DNA of 64,000 bases, from positions 14,452,486 to 14,516,485 of the forward strand of contig NC_034013.1 in the NCBI RefSeq assembly GCF_000346465.2, given 5' to 3'. Each line of letters opens with the position of its first letter. Position 1 is the first letter of the stretch. The notes beneath the pieces are model-generated. The model did not search any database. It saw only the letters and a program-made list of their open reading frames with translations, and was not told where the DNA came from. Position numbers and translations under genes: made by a program. This stretch comes from Prunus persica. Lineage: Eukaryota > Streptophyta > Magnoliopsida > Rosales > Rosaceae. Below are positions 30,952 through 42,009 of the stretch, piece after piece.

Positions 30952-31623
30952 ATGGCTGAGCAACACCCCCGCCCACAAGAACACCAAGGCTACCAGACTC
31001 AGCACCAGTACGACCAACAACAGCAGCACCAAGGTTTCCAGTACGACGACCAACAGCAACCAAAAGGCTTCCTTCCACAAAATGGTCCCTCTGCCACGCA
31101 TATTGTAGCAATGCTCACTCTTGTTCCAATCGGCGGCACTCTGCTCTTCCTTTCTGGGCTCACGCTCGCTGGGACGATCCTTGGGCTCGCTGTTTCCACC
31201 CCGCTTTTTGTTATCTTCAGCCCCATTTTGGTCCCGGCCGCTTTGGTCATAGGCCTGTCCGTGGTCGGGATCTTAACCTCGGGGGCTTTTGGGATCACGG
31301 CCCTCTCGTCTTTTTCTTGGTTGGCCCGTTTTCTGAGTCGGAGTCGGTTGCCGCAGAAAATGGGCCAGAAGGTGCAGGAGACAACGGGGTATTTGGGCCT
31401 AAAGGTACAGGAGACGGCGGGCTATTTGGGCCAAAAGATGCAAGAGACTGGAGGCCAGGTGGGCCACTTGTTGCAGGAGACTGGAGGTCAGGTGGGCCAG
31501 AAGACTAGAGAAACGGGGCAAAATGTAGATAAGGCCCAGGATGCTGGTAGGGACCAAGAGGGTGGTAGGACCAAAGAAGGTGGCAGGGGGCGTGAAGGTG
31601 TTACTGTTACTGTTGAGCCATGA
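30952..31623 (+). CDS. Oleosin with expanded repeat tail
   Basis: An intronless 223-aa structural protein of seed lipid bodies. Residues 1-46 are Gln/His-rich and hydrophilic. Residues 50-124 form the long hydrophobic hairpin, with the diagnostic proline knot P84-x5-SP-x3-P95 (PLFVIFSPILVP). The tail, from residue 138 to 192, is five head-to-tail 11-residue repeats of the form GQKxQETxGxx, followed by a Gly/Asp/Glu/Lys-rich end. Ordinary oleosins have one or two such GQKTKE-like segments, so this tail is longer and more regular than usual. The start is the first ATG after the promoter and begins MAEQH. Surface coating of oil bodies is expected, with the tail facing the cytosol. Confidence 0.93.
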   Translation: MAEQHPRPQEHQGYQTQHQYDQQQQHQGFQYDDQQQPKGFLPQNGPSATHIVAMLTLVPIGGTLLFLSGLTLAGTILGLAVSTPLFVIFSPILVPAALVIGLSVVGILTSGAFGITALSSFSWLARFLSRSRLPQKMGQKVQETTGYLGLKVQETAGYLGQKMQETGGQVGHLLQETGGQVGQKTRETGQNVDKAQDAGRDQEGGRTKEGGRGREGVTVTVEP

Positions 31624-31675
31624 AGAAGATGAACTGGTTCATAGATGCATGTTATATATAGGCCTTGGTAGCTAG

Positions 31676-31724
<49 letters not shown>

Positions 31725-32608
31725 CTTCTTGGGGTCTCTTTGTTTCTCTTTCTGCTTTCTTCTGTGTCACCTTTATAAACGTTTTGGCAAAAGAAAATGT
31801 AGATGTCACTGTTTGGTCAATGGTAGTTCTACGTTTGTATATGATGCAATAAAATGTTGTGCTATTTTTTTTGTTCTTTGTTTGTTTCTTTTTCTTTTTG
31901 CTTTCAATTTCCAAAAATTCACACAAATTTTAGTATTTTGTAGCTCAATTGGTTAATAGTATTGCTCGTTCATTTCCCCCTACTTAAGATTACATTCGTA
32001 AGGGGAATTTTAGATGAAGACCTTGTAACTCATAGTTTAGGTTAAGAAACACAACACAACAGAGGCAGCTTCAGGTTTCAACATCAACCCCTCACAAAAT
32101 TAAGAAATTTGAGGCTAAACAAAGAGAGAAAATGAAAGAGACAATGGATGACCACAATCATAAGAGAGCCAGCACATGATCCGCCAATAAAACTCCATCA
32201 AGGACCAGCCAGTTTCGTTCTTTTCATACGGATTAAACAAAGCACAAAGAATAATGACCCTTCTGTTTTTAAAGACGGATTATACTAGTCTCATGTGTTC
32301 AGACTTTCTCACTCTTCAACTACTTGCAGATTTCATCTCTCTCTCTCTCTCTTATGTTTTTGTGAATAAAATTTAGCTACATGTACATATCGAACAGACA
32401 ATAAGACATTGCCAATCCTCAAATAACACACTTGGATCCATAATGTTGTTATAATCTTGACCTCTCGTGCCCAATTACAAAAATCCAACAACACTATGAT
32501 TTCTGTTTTTCAATTTTTTCAAAAGCAAAACCGACAAACATATAATGCCAAAAGCAGAAGCCATTCTTGCCCATCTTATTTCCTATGCCAAATGATCATC
32601 ATTTCACC
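31624..32608. other. Oleosin 3' region and LysM kinase promoter
   Basis: (TC)n at 31678-31722 sits in the oleosin 3' region. At 31940-31990 a GTAGCTCAATTGGTTAA A-box-like block without a good B-box may be a SINE relic. A second (TC)n lies at about 32336-32352. No gene. Confidence 0.5.
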
Positions 32609-35408
32609 ATGGAAATGGCTTGTTTAAACCAAAAACAGCACCTCCTCTTCTTGGTTCTCTTCACTACTATCTTCTCCACTCATGTTCTCTCAGACAGTGT
32701 TGGCATAAGCTCAACCCGTCTGTACCCTTTTGCTTGCTCTGATTCTGATCAAATCCAGAGCTGCAATTCCTACCTATATCACATCTCAAAAGGCCATCAA
32801 ATAGAGGAAATAGCCACTTTTTACTCTGTCAATTCATCCAGCATCAAGCCTATAGTTCATGGCACCCAACACAAACAAGACTATCTTGTATCTGTGCCTT
32901 GCACTTGCAAAGACATCAAAGGCACCAAAACTTACCTCTATGACACCAGTTACCTAGTTAAACAAGGAGACACCCTTGAGAATGTTGTTAGTGAGTTTTA
33001 CAGTGGGCAGGCAATGATAGTTGGAGCAGAGGAGAAGCCATTTGCTGGTGTTGGCAATATGACAACTATTCTCCTTGTTTGTGGGTGCGTAGAGAGATCT
33101 TCACAGGAGGTTGTGACATACACAGTTCAAGACCATGACACTTTGATAGGAATTGAACAACTTCTATCTGCATATGAGAGTGAAATTCAGAATCTGAACA
33201 TAAACCTCACTCAAACCCCAAATTTTATAGATGTTGGTTGGGTTTTGTTTGTGCCAATGGAGCTGAATGGACTTCAACCAAAAAGGCAAGGTAGTGATTT
33301 TATTGTATTATTTGCAATTCAAATCATCAATGCAAATTTTCTGAAGTTGAAGCAGTATAAAGTTAACCAAATTTTCTTGTTCAAACCAGGAAAGAGACTC
33401 AGTTTGCCTACAATTATAGGCGTAGTGTCAGCTGTTGGTTTTCTATTTGTGGCCACATTCATCATATTCCTTCTCATCAGATACAGAAAAGGAAGGAACA
33501 GAGAAGAAGATCAAAAATCTGTTGTAAACCCAAGTGCCAAGAAAGGTTTCTCACTGAAGCAACAGTTCTTCAAAAGGCAAATGGAAGGTCAGATAAAATC
33601 TAAACTTTGATCTTAAACCATTTCAATGCGCTCACTTATATCAGTTTCTAGAAATCCTTACCATCTCAGAAATGTGATGCAACTCTGCTTCATGCAGAAA
33701 CTTTTGAGAATGAAAGACCAGTTATATATAGCATGGAGCAAATCGAGATGGCTACAAGTAACTTTGATGAAACCAGGAAGATTGGGGAGGGTGGATATGG
33801 CAGCGTTTACTTCGGAATATTAGGAGAACTGGTATCATACACAAAACCATCCTTTCATTTTTTTTATGTCAATAAAATAACCAAAAAGGTTTATATTTAA
33901 TTTAATCTAGAACCATGGATGCCTTCTTTGAAAAGCAGGAAGTTGCAATTAAGAAGATGAGATCTAGCAGAACAAAGGAGTTCTTTGCTGAGCTCAAGGT
34001 TTTATGCAAGATACATCACAACAATGTGGTAAGAAGAAAAAAATTTACAAGAATGGATCACTCTCAATGACCAAATCTTATAAAAAGAAAAAGTATGTGA
34101 CCAACTCGTATTCTCAGGTGGAGCTGCTGGGATATGCTAGTGGAAGTGACCATCTATGTTTGGTTTATGAGTTTCTACAGAATGGCTCCCTCAATGACCA
34201 TCTTCATGACCCATTGCTGAAAGGTACGTAACCTCCTCATGCCATGGATACCACATCCACATCCCTCTTTATTTGAACATTTAGACAATTGGGTTTGTTT
34301 GTTTTTCTTTTAGGGTCTCAAACACTATTGGTTACTTGCAGGAAACCAACCTCTTTCATGGACAGCAAGAGCACAAATAGCACTGGATACAGCAAGAGGA
34401 ATTGAATACATTCATGACCACACGAAGGCGCGCTATGTGCACCGGGATATAAAAACCAGTAACATTCTACTTGATCAAGGACTCAGAGCAAAGGTACACT
34501 TTCACAATTGCAATGCGTATTTTTCATTTTTGCTGTGGTCAATCAAATAAACCATTCATATTTCTTAGGTGATTGCTGTTTACACACACAGGTTGCAGAT
34601 TTTGGCCTAGCAAGGTTAGTAGAACGGTCAAGCGAAGAAGATATGGTAGCGACACGCGTGGTTGGAACACCCGGTTACATTCCTCCAGAGTAAGTAAAAC
34701 ATTATGCATTACATTATTAGTTTTCTTGAGCACTTGTCAAACAACATAAAAGTTGGATTAGTTTTGATTAAGCTTATGAACTTGCCATAATCCACTACTT
34801 TTTGTTTTCTTCTGCAAGATCTGTTCGTGAGCTACAAATGACATCGAAAACTGATGTTTATGCGTTCGGAGTGGTGGTAGCAGAGCTAATAACGGGTCAG
34901 CGTGCGATTGTTCGTGACAACAGAGAACCAAAAAGAATGAAGTCACTCAGCTCAGTTGTAAGTCCAATTCTCAATTAAATAACAAACATATGTTGCAACA
35001 TGCAAGTGACTAAAGTTAGCAACACTTTCTCTCTGAATTGTTATGCAGCTATATGCAGTGTTCCAAGAAAAAGATCCAGAAGCTGCATTGGAAGCTAAAG
35101 TAGATGGTAACATGAAAGGAAGCTACCCTATCGAAGAAGTATACAAGGTTTGTTCAACTCAAATTTTAGTTTTGGCATAGCATTATGTATATTATTATTA
35201 TTATGATATGTGGTTAATCATTATTTGAAGCACTTGGCAGATGGCAGAAATAGCAAGGCGGTGTTCGAGTGAAGATCCAGTAGATAGACCAGAGATGAGA
35301 GACATTGTGCAAACGCTCTCCCAAATATTGGTGTGCTCAATAGAATGGGAAGCATCACTTGGAGGGAAGAGCCAAGTCTTCAGTGGGTTAATTATGAGTG
35401 GAAGATAA
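32609..35408 (+). CDS. LysM receptor-like kinase (LYK3/EPR3 type)
   Basis: A plasma-membrane receptor with a LysM ectodomain that binds microbial glycans. Ten exons splice in frame: 32609-33290, 33390-33587, 33698-33831, 33939-34028, 34118-34223, 34342-34493, 34592-34689, 34819-34957, 35049-35147 and 35241-35408, giving 621 aa. A signal peptide ([17 protein letters not shown]) is followed by three LysM-like segments joined by CxC pairs (CTC, CGC), then a membrane span ([23 protein letters not shown]). The kinase looks active: [40 protein letters not shown]. It ends SQVFSG..GR like Arabidopsis LYK3 (At1g51940) and legume LYK10/EPR3, not CERK1. I chose the ATG at 32609 because it starts the signal peptide; an in-frame ATG lies at 32567. 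Intron 1 is 99 nt with no stop. Confidence 0.92.
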
Positions 35409-36285
35409 AAATAGAAAAAAGAAATAGAAGAACGAACAAGATGTGTGAAAATCCCTCATGTTCAACATCCCCAATATCTTTGTACTGATGTATGCAATTA
35501 TCATATTTTTTTGGTCCAAAAACGAGAAATGTGTATGTGCCAACAAGCACAAAGAATTTTTGTTAGAGAGTGGTGTGTTATTGCCACCCACTCAAATGCT
35601 AACCTCTATTGAGAGGAGCGACGATATACTAAACTCACACACACAATACATATGCTAGGACTCGAATCCAGAACCTTGTCTAGAGGAGTAATTAGTTCAA
35701 ACCACTACAATTATAAATTTTTTTTTTTTAAAGACATATAGGCCCATTATAACACAACTATTTATAAAAGAAACCCTAGGTTTTTTTTTTTTCACATCAC
35801 AGAGTTTTTGTATAAATTATGTAGTTGTCATGGTTTTTATTTTATTTTTATAATGCTGTTACCTCTTCTTATAAAAATAAAAACAAAAAACAAAAAAATA
35901 CGCAGAATTTCACAAGTTCTATCTAAGCCCACTAAAGGAGCCCATAAAATGATAAACTGGGTAAGAGAAACCAACCCAAGTTTTATTGGGCTCTAAACGT
36001 GGTCGTTTAACCAGACTGAAATCTAAAATATGAGTACTGGGCAAGTTTAGCAACCCATTATTTGACGACACTTGCCTCCACCAGGACAAAAGCAATTTCA
36101 CCTCCAATTCATTGAATTTCATCAACATGAAAAACAGCTAAAATTCTGAACATTTTTGCCCATTTCATATGGTTTTAAGATATAAAATTATGACATAAAA
36201 TTCAAAAACAGAGCGAGAAAAAGGTTTGATCTTTGTGGGGAGGTGACTGCTGGGTCGGATCCAAAACTATCGATCTTCAATCCCA
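35409..36285. other. Intergenic between LysM kinase and AP-1 mu
   Basis: Contains poly-T/poly-A runs and a possible old repeat at 35640-35720 (CTAGGACTCGAATCC, a B-box-like block read in reverse). The last 60 bases before 36286 are the AP-1 mu leader. No gene. Confidence 0.45.
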
Positions 36286-38979
36286 ATGGCCGGCGCCGCC
36301 TCGGCGCTCTTTTTGTTAGACATCAAAGGGCGAGTGTTGATTTGGCGCGACTACCGTGGCGATGTCTCTGCTGCTCAGGCCGAGCGCTTCTTCACCAAGT
36401 TCATTGAAAAAGAGGTAATCTTTCTTTCTCATTTTTGCTTGCCTGCCTCAACAGGAAGACCGTAAAGTATGTGATAATATATATATTCAGCTTTGATCAC
36501 AATGAAGCTTGCATCAATTTCTCAATTAGAACGATCAAGTTTGGAAATTTCTGGGTAAAATTTAAGCTTTGCATTTGTGGGAATTTGATCTTCTTCTTCA
36601 GGTCGATCCTTACTCCCAAGATCCAGTGGTTTACGACAATGGAGTCAGCTACATGTTCATACAGCACAACAATGTCTACTTGATGATTGCCTCGAGGCAG
36701 AACTGCAATGCTGCTAGCTTGCTGCTCTTTCTGCATCGTGTAATTGATGTACGAACTCTTCAACTCTGGCCCTTTTTTTCACTTGTATTTGCCTTAAATG
36801 GCATTATTGCCATTCATCATCCATTGTTACCCATGTGAGGTTTTCATACATTTCAATACGTTTTGTTTATGTGTTCAGGTATTTAAGCACTATTTTGAAG
36901 AGCTAGAAGAGGAATCATTAAGAGACAACTTTGTCGTAGTGGTAATTGACTTGTAAGGTCTTTTGTAGATAGAACTAGAAACCAAGTTTTGATGGGATTG
37001 TACTGACGCTGCTTTGTGATTTCGGCAGTATGAGTTACTTGATGAAATTATGGACTTTGGTTTTCCGCAATTCACTGAAGCAAAGATTCTTAGTGAGTTC
37101 ATCAAGACTGATGCCTACAGGATGGAGGTGACACAGCGTCCTCCCATGGCTGTCACAAATGCAGTGTCTTGGCGCAGTGAAGGGATACGATACAAGAAGA
37201 ATGAAGTAGGTTGATCCTCTCTTCATGTTTAATCGGGGATGAAATAAACTACGTGTGAACCATCATTGACTCTGTTCATTTTATATCAGGTCTTTTTGGA
37301 TGTGGTGGAAAGTGTCAATATACTTGTCAACAGCAATGGACAAATAATACGGTCAGATGTTGTGGGGGCCCTAAAGATGAGAACTTATTTGAGGTGCATA
37401 ACTTCTCTTCTTCTTCAGTTTAGTTTATGGCAAAAAAATCTAGAAAGTGGCAACTGCATTTGCTATGAAGGCAAACTACCTGCCAAATTAAAATTTGTTT
37501 GGCCAACCCTATGGTTAATGATTAGGATTTTGAAAATTCAACTCCGGCATGATTATTAACATGATTATTAGCATGTTCATCTTTGAGTTTGATTATTAGT
37601 GATGTTAACTTGAGCTTGGAAAATGAATACAAATTAAGAGTATCCTAAAATTTGTAAATATAATTGGATTTTACCCTTGGATGGTTAGACACTGGCCTGG
37701 TAAACTTGCTTCATTTGTTGTAGTGGTATGCCCGAGTGTAAGCTTGGACTGAATGATCGAGTGCTGCTGGAGGCGCAAGGTCGAACAACAAAAGGGAAAG
37801 CCATCGATCTGGATGATATCAAGTTCCATCAGTATGTTGCCTCATTTAGCTAATTCAAATCTATGCTGCTTCATATGCTAATAACCCTTTTGATTTACTT
37901 TAATTTTTCCCCACCCTGTAGGTGTGTACGTTTGGCTCGATTCGAGAATGACCGAACTATATCCTTCATACCCCCTGATGGAGCATTTGATCTGATGACA
38001 TACAGACTCAGTACTCAGGTTCATTTTGTTTTATGCACCATAAATAGTTACTTATGTCATCCTTGTTTATATATTCTTGTTTTGTTTATTCCTTGGTAAC
38101 CAACGGGGGCATAAGTGAGCTCCAACCTTGATTTGCATTTAAATTTGTCTTCTCAATGGTTTCAGGTAAAGCCTCTTATCTGGGTGGAAGCACAAGTTGA
38201 AAAGCATTCTAGAAGTCGTATTGAAATCACGGTAAAAGCAAGGAGCCAGTATAAGGAGCGCAGGTAATAGCAGTGATACATGTTCTGTAGTGTAAAAAGT
38301 CAGTTTAATGACTTCTATAGCTTGCGACAGTTGCTTAGTGCAACAGTTTACAACTTTTCACTCGTGAGTTCCATTATCAGAATCTCTTACTGTAAGCTCC
38401 GGTTACTTGGTACAGCACGGCTACAAATGTCGAAATTCATTTGCCTGTGCCTGCCGATGCTACAAATCCTAATGTCCGGACATCAATGGGATCTGCTGCA
38501 TATGCTCCAGAGAGTGATGCTTTAGTCTGGAAAATTAAATCTTTTCCTGGTAATAAGGTAGGACTAGGTCTAAAGCTCCATAGGCTTTCTCTTGCCATTA
38601 AGTATATTATCGATTGCAAAGACCTCTCAAAGATATTTTTGACCTTGTATTAAATTGCACAGGAGTACATGTTGAGGGCTGAGTTTAGGCTTCCTAGTAT
38701 AACTTCTGAAGAAGCAGTTCCTGAAAGAAAAGCTCCTATTCGTGTGAAGTTTGAAATCCCGTATTTTACCGTCTCCGGGATTCAGGTACGCTACAAGCAT
38801 CATTATTTTCTCAATTGGGCTCATGCTGTGATTGGTTCAACTTCAAACTGATGTGGCTATCTGGTATTTGGATTTTGTAGGTCCGATACCTAAAAATCAT
38901 TGAGAAAAGTGGATACCATGCTCTTCCATGGGTGAGATACATAACAATGGCGGGCGAATATGAACTGAGACTAATGTAA
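36286..38979 (+). CDS. AP1M2: AP-1 complex subunit mu (medium adaptin)
   Basis: The medium chain of the AP-1 clathrin adaptor at the trans-Golgi/early endosome. It binds YXXphi sorting signals; the Arabidopsis orthologue AP1M2/HAPLESS13 is needed for vacuolar and cell-plate traffic. Eleven exons splice in frame: 36286-36414, 36602-36748, 36879-36941, 37029-37205, 37290-37393, 37724-37831, 37922-38018, 38166-38263, 38416-38557, 38663-38785 and 38881-38979, giving 428 aa, the usual length. It opens MAGAASALFLLDIKGRVLIWR (longin-like domain, in part). The C-terminal mu homology domain starts near WRSEGIRYKKNEVFLDV and holds CKLGLNDR, FIPPDGAFDLMTYR and RAEFRLPS, ending GEYELRLM. All expected blocks are present. 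Confidence 0.96.
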
Positions 38980-39540
38980 AGGCAACTCACATGTCTTGCA
39001 GCTTTCAATCAAGTAAATAGAATACATGCTCGGGGAATTTTCTTTCTATACTGCTGCCATTACGAGTAAACTCATCTCCAGTGATCTTTTGCAATGGCTG
39101 CCACACAAGTTTATTCAATCAATTTTTGTGTGTTTTACTTTTTCTTTTTGGTTATAATCAACAGCAGGAGATTTTGTTTCAGGCCCGAACTTGGTTTGTG
39201 AAAGTAGGTTATAGGTAATGGTGAATACCAAGTGTATGGCTCAGTACTTATTATTGTCATGCTTGAATTATACATGATAAACACTTTTCTAATTATAAAT
39301 GAAAATCTTTTTATTTACTTTCATGTGAAGCTGTATGCATCTTTGTATGACTAGTACTGTTGATATGCATTTGCCGAAATTTCACCATCGCACAAGCATA
39401 CATCGTAGTTTATGAGCCAAGTTTTAAGTTGGGGGAGAGAGAGAGAGAGAGAGTCTGCGTTTCAAATTTCAACAGTAAATTTGTAATTGACAACCGAATT
39501 GATAGAATTGTAATAGTCAGATTGTACAAATAACCAGGTC
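38980..39540. other. AP-1 mu 3' region
   Basis: 3' flank with a GA microsatellite at 39433-39452. It faces the SmB 3' end, so the two genes are convergent. No other gene. Confidence 0.5.
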
Positions 39541-39689
39541 AATGCTTTAGCACATCATAACAGTAACAGCTACAGAACTCCCAAGGTACAAGAGGAAATC
39601 TCGCGCAGGCTCAAACCCGTTCAGAAAACTGATACTCGATGCAAGCCACCAGCCGTCAGAAAACATTAAGCGCACACCCTGTCACATGC

Positions 39690-40721
39690 CTGCTCAAAAA
39701 AAGAAAGAAAAATATTAGGTTAGCTTCCAAGGAAGAAGGGAATGACCAATCAAAATGCAACAAGAAAAGCTGTAATTTTGGTGAATAGAAGTGATAACAA
39801 CTTAAATTCTTTAAAGTAGAGACTAGAAACCGCGAGATAATCTTACAACACGATCGATGGTAATACAGGCATATGTCAATCAATTTTTCCAATTGGATTG
39901 AGAAATAAAATGTCAGGAAAAACTGTAGAGCTAAACAAGCAAAAAGCCCCAACTTCCAACTCCGACGTAACCATAAAGCTTAACAAGAATTTTCCAAGAA
40001 CCCAAAGATTAAATGACAACTAAGCGAATCCCAAAACTGTTGTGTTTGAATGACTGATACAACTGCAATTCGATAATGACATCATTTTGGAATTGTATAG
40101 TTTCATCATAGAAAGAATTCATAAGGTTGCCTATGGGAAGGCTTGTGACACACTACCGAGATGGAAGAATAAAAGGCATACCCCAAATATGATTAGTCCT
40201 ACTGAAAAAGTTAGTCCAAATATTTCAATCAAAAACCTCATAAACATCACTTATCAAGCAGCCTTAAACTAAATACAGAACTGCTGGTCTAACATTGAAC
40301 TTAGATAGGATAATTTTTGCAGTAAACCAAACAAATTGAAGTTCAGATATTGTTAACTTGTCAACCCTTTATGATATAGTTCTTGCCAAAAGCGCCATCA
40401 CAGTGTCAACTCTCAGAACATTGAAAAACAATAAAATCTACCAGTTTCACTCAAAAATGTTAGAAACATGGTAATGAAGGAAGTCTGGATGCACAGTATA
40501 CCTTCCTGCATATCTACAATGAGCTTTTGGTTTCAAATTTTAAGTTTTAAAGATAGGGGTTGTAGAGGAAGAGATCTGCAACAAAACCAAGGATATACAG
40601 ATTCCATTTCAATTAGAAAAATGGCAAAACACCATTGAATTATAAGCACCATTGCCGCAAACATATGACAAGGCAAAGCATTCAGAATTTACTCAAACAA
40701 ATAAGGTAAAGAAAAACATAC
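39690..40721 (-). other. Probable 3'-UTR intron of SmB
   Basis: On the minus strand a donor TTG/GTATGTTT lies 3 bases past the SmB stop codon. A pyrimidine-rich acceptor CTTTTTTTGAGCAG/GCATG is found with the exon resuming at 39689. Frames within this stretch have no family similarity. An intron in the 3' UTR explains the 1 kb of noncoding sequence. RNA evidence is needed for the exact ends. Confidence 0.5.
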
Positions 40722-40724
40722 CAA

Positions 40725-41582
40725 TCACTGCTGCTGCTGATTTTGTTGCTGGTTCTGAGGGTTGGGTGGAGGTGGCATTCCAGGACGAGGGGGTCCAAAC
40801 ACAGGAACTTGACCACCAGGTGGAGGAGGCATCCCAGGACGATGCGGTGGTGGACCAGGCATGCCGGGTCGAGGCGGAGGAGGTGGGCCCCTCATCATCT
40901 GCCCAGGCGGCGGAGGACCCATCGGCCTCTGCCCAAACTGCATCTGAGGTGGGCCCTGGAATTGCAGAGGTGGGCCACCAGGCCTCGGAAACTGTGGAGG
41001 CGGCACACCAGGCGGTGGACCCCGCGCCATCTGCGGTGGGCCCTGACCGGGATATCCAGGCATCTGCCCAGGCGGACGAATCACCGGAGCAGCCGGGTAC
41101 GACATAGGCGGCGCAGAGAGGTTCGGAACAGGAGGGCGTGAAATCTGCGGCTGCATCATGCCGGGGGCGGGCCCACCCACGCCTCGAACCGGGCCGGAGA
41201 GACCGGGCTGTGCCTGGGCCAGTGGAGCAGTGGGGATACCTCGACCGGCGGCCCGGCCCAAACCGGGGCCAGCCAAAGCGGCGGCGCTGGCGGCCTTGGC
41301 ACGTGACTCTTCCTGAGGAGGTGGGCCCTCGACGGTCATGGAGATCACCTCTTCACCGCGGAGGAGGACGAGTCCTAGGGTTCGACGGTCGTCGCGTTCC
41401 TCGTTGCTCTTCTTGCCCTTCAATGGCGGGAGCTTGCGAAACTCCTCGCAGTCGCCCAGGACGAGGTTCATGTGGCGATCGAAGGCCATGAACTTGCCGA
41501 CGAGCTGCCGACCGTCTTGGATCGTCACTCGCATTCGGTAGTTTATGAATTGCAGCATCTTGGAGCTCTTCGACATCGACAT
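40725..41582 (-). CDS. SMB: Small nuclear ribonucleoprotein SmB/B'
   Basis: A core spliceosomal Sm protein of U1, U2, U4 and U5 snRNPs (nucleus). It is an intronless coding frame of 285 aa. The Sm fold covers residues 5-90: Sm1 ([37 protein letters not shown], in parts) and Sm2 ([21 protein letters not shown]). The rest is Ala- then Pro/Gly/Met-rich, with PPPGMPP- and GPPP-type repeats (for example [16 protein letters not shown]) that bind GYF/WW domains in SmB homologues, and ends in a Gln-rich tail. Length and domain order match plant SmB. The coding region is GC-rich compared with its surroundings. Plus-strand frames over it are shadows. Confidence 0.95.
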   Translation of the reverse strand: MSMSKSSKMLQFINYRMRVTIQDGRQLVGKFMAFDRHMNLVLGDCEEFRKLPPLKGKKSNEERDDRRTLGLVLLRGEEVISMTVEGPPPQEESRAKAASAAALAGPGLGRAAGRGIPTAPLAQAQPGLSGPVRGVGGPAPGMMQPQISRPPVPNLSAPPMSYPAAPVIRPPGQMPGYPGQGPPQMARGPPPGVPPPQFPRPGGPPLQFQGPPQMQFGQRPMGPPPPGQMMRGPPPPPRPGMPGPPPHRPGMPPPPGGQVPVFGPPRPGMPPPPNPQNQQQNQQQQ

Positions 41583-42009
41583 TGTGATGGGCTCTGCAGT
41601 CCTCCGCGCCCAAGGCTTGGGGGTTTTTGGACACTGAAGAAGAGACGATTGAAAACCCTAGGGTTTTGGATCGACGCAAATCAAATTCGGGATTGTCTAA
41701 ACTCTGTTCTATTTTTTCACATAAATTTTTTTTTTTTAAAAAAAAACTAAAACTAAATAGATGTGCGTATATTATATTGGGCTCGAGAATGATTTGGGCT
41801 TGATGACGCGTTGTGGGCTTATTTTAGTATGACGTGGATGATTGGGGGATTCAATTCAACTGAGCTTAGCTTGGATTTATAAACTTAAGGAAAGTTTTAA
41901 TCCAATTAGGAATTATTTTATTTCGTGTATATTTACTTACTTTGGTTGAATTATAACTTCTTCTTTTTCCGTTTTCAATTTAAAAGACTTACTTCATTGA
42001 AGATATAAC
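41583..42009. other. SmB promoter and AT-rich spacer
   Basis: The first 120 bases are the SmB leader, with AAACCCTA-type sequence (read in reverse as a telo-box, GAAAACCCTAGGG at about 41650) common in ribosomal and RNP gene promoters. The rest has no gene. Confidence 0.5.

Noticed and set aside
31941..31990. tRNA gene suggested by GTAGCTCAATTGGTTAA
   Set aside because: The B-box is missing and no cloverleaf closes; at most a SINE relic.
41138..41491. 117- and 132-codon plus frames over SmB
   Set aside because: Arg/Trp/Pro-rich translations are the antisense shadow of the proline-rich SmB tail.
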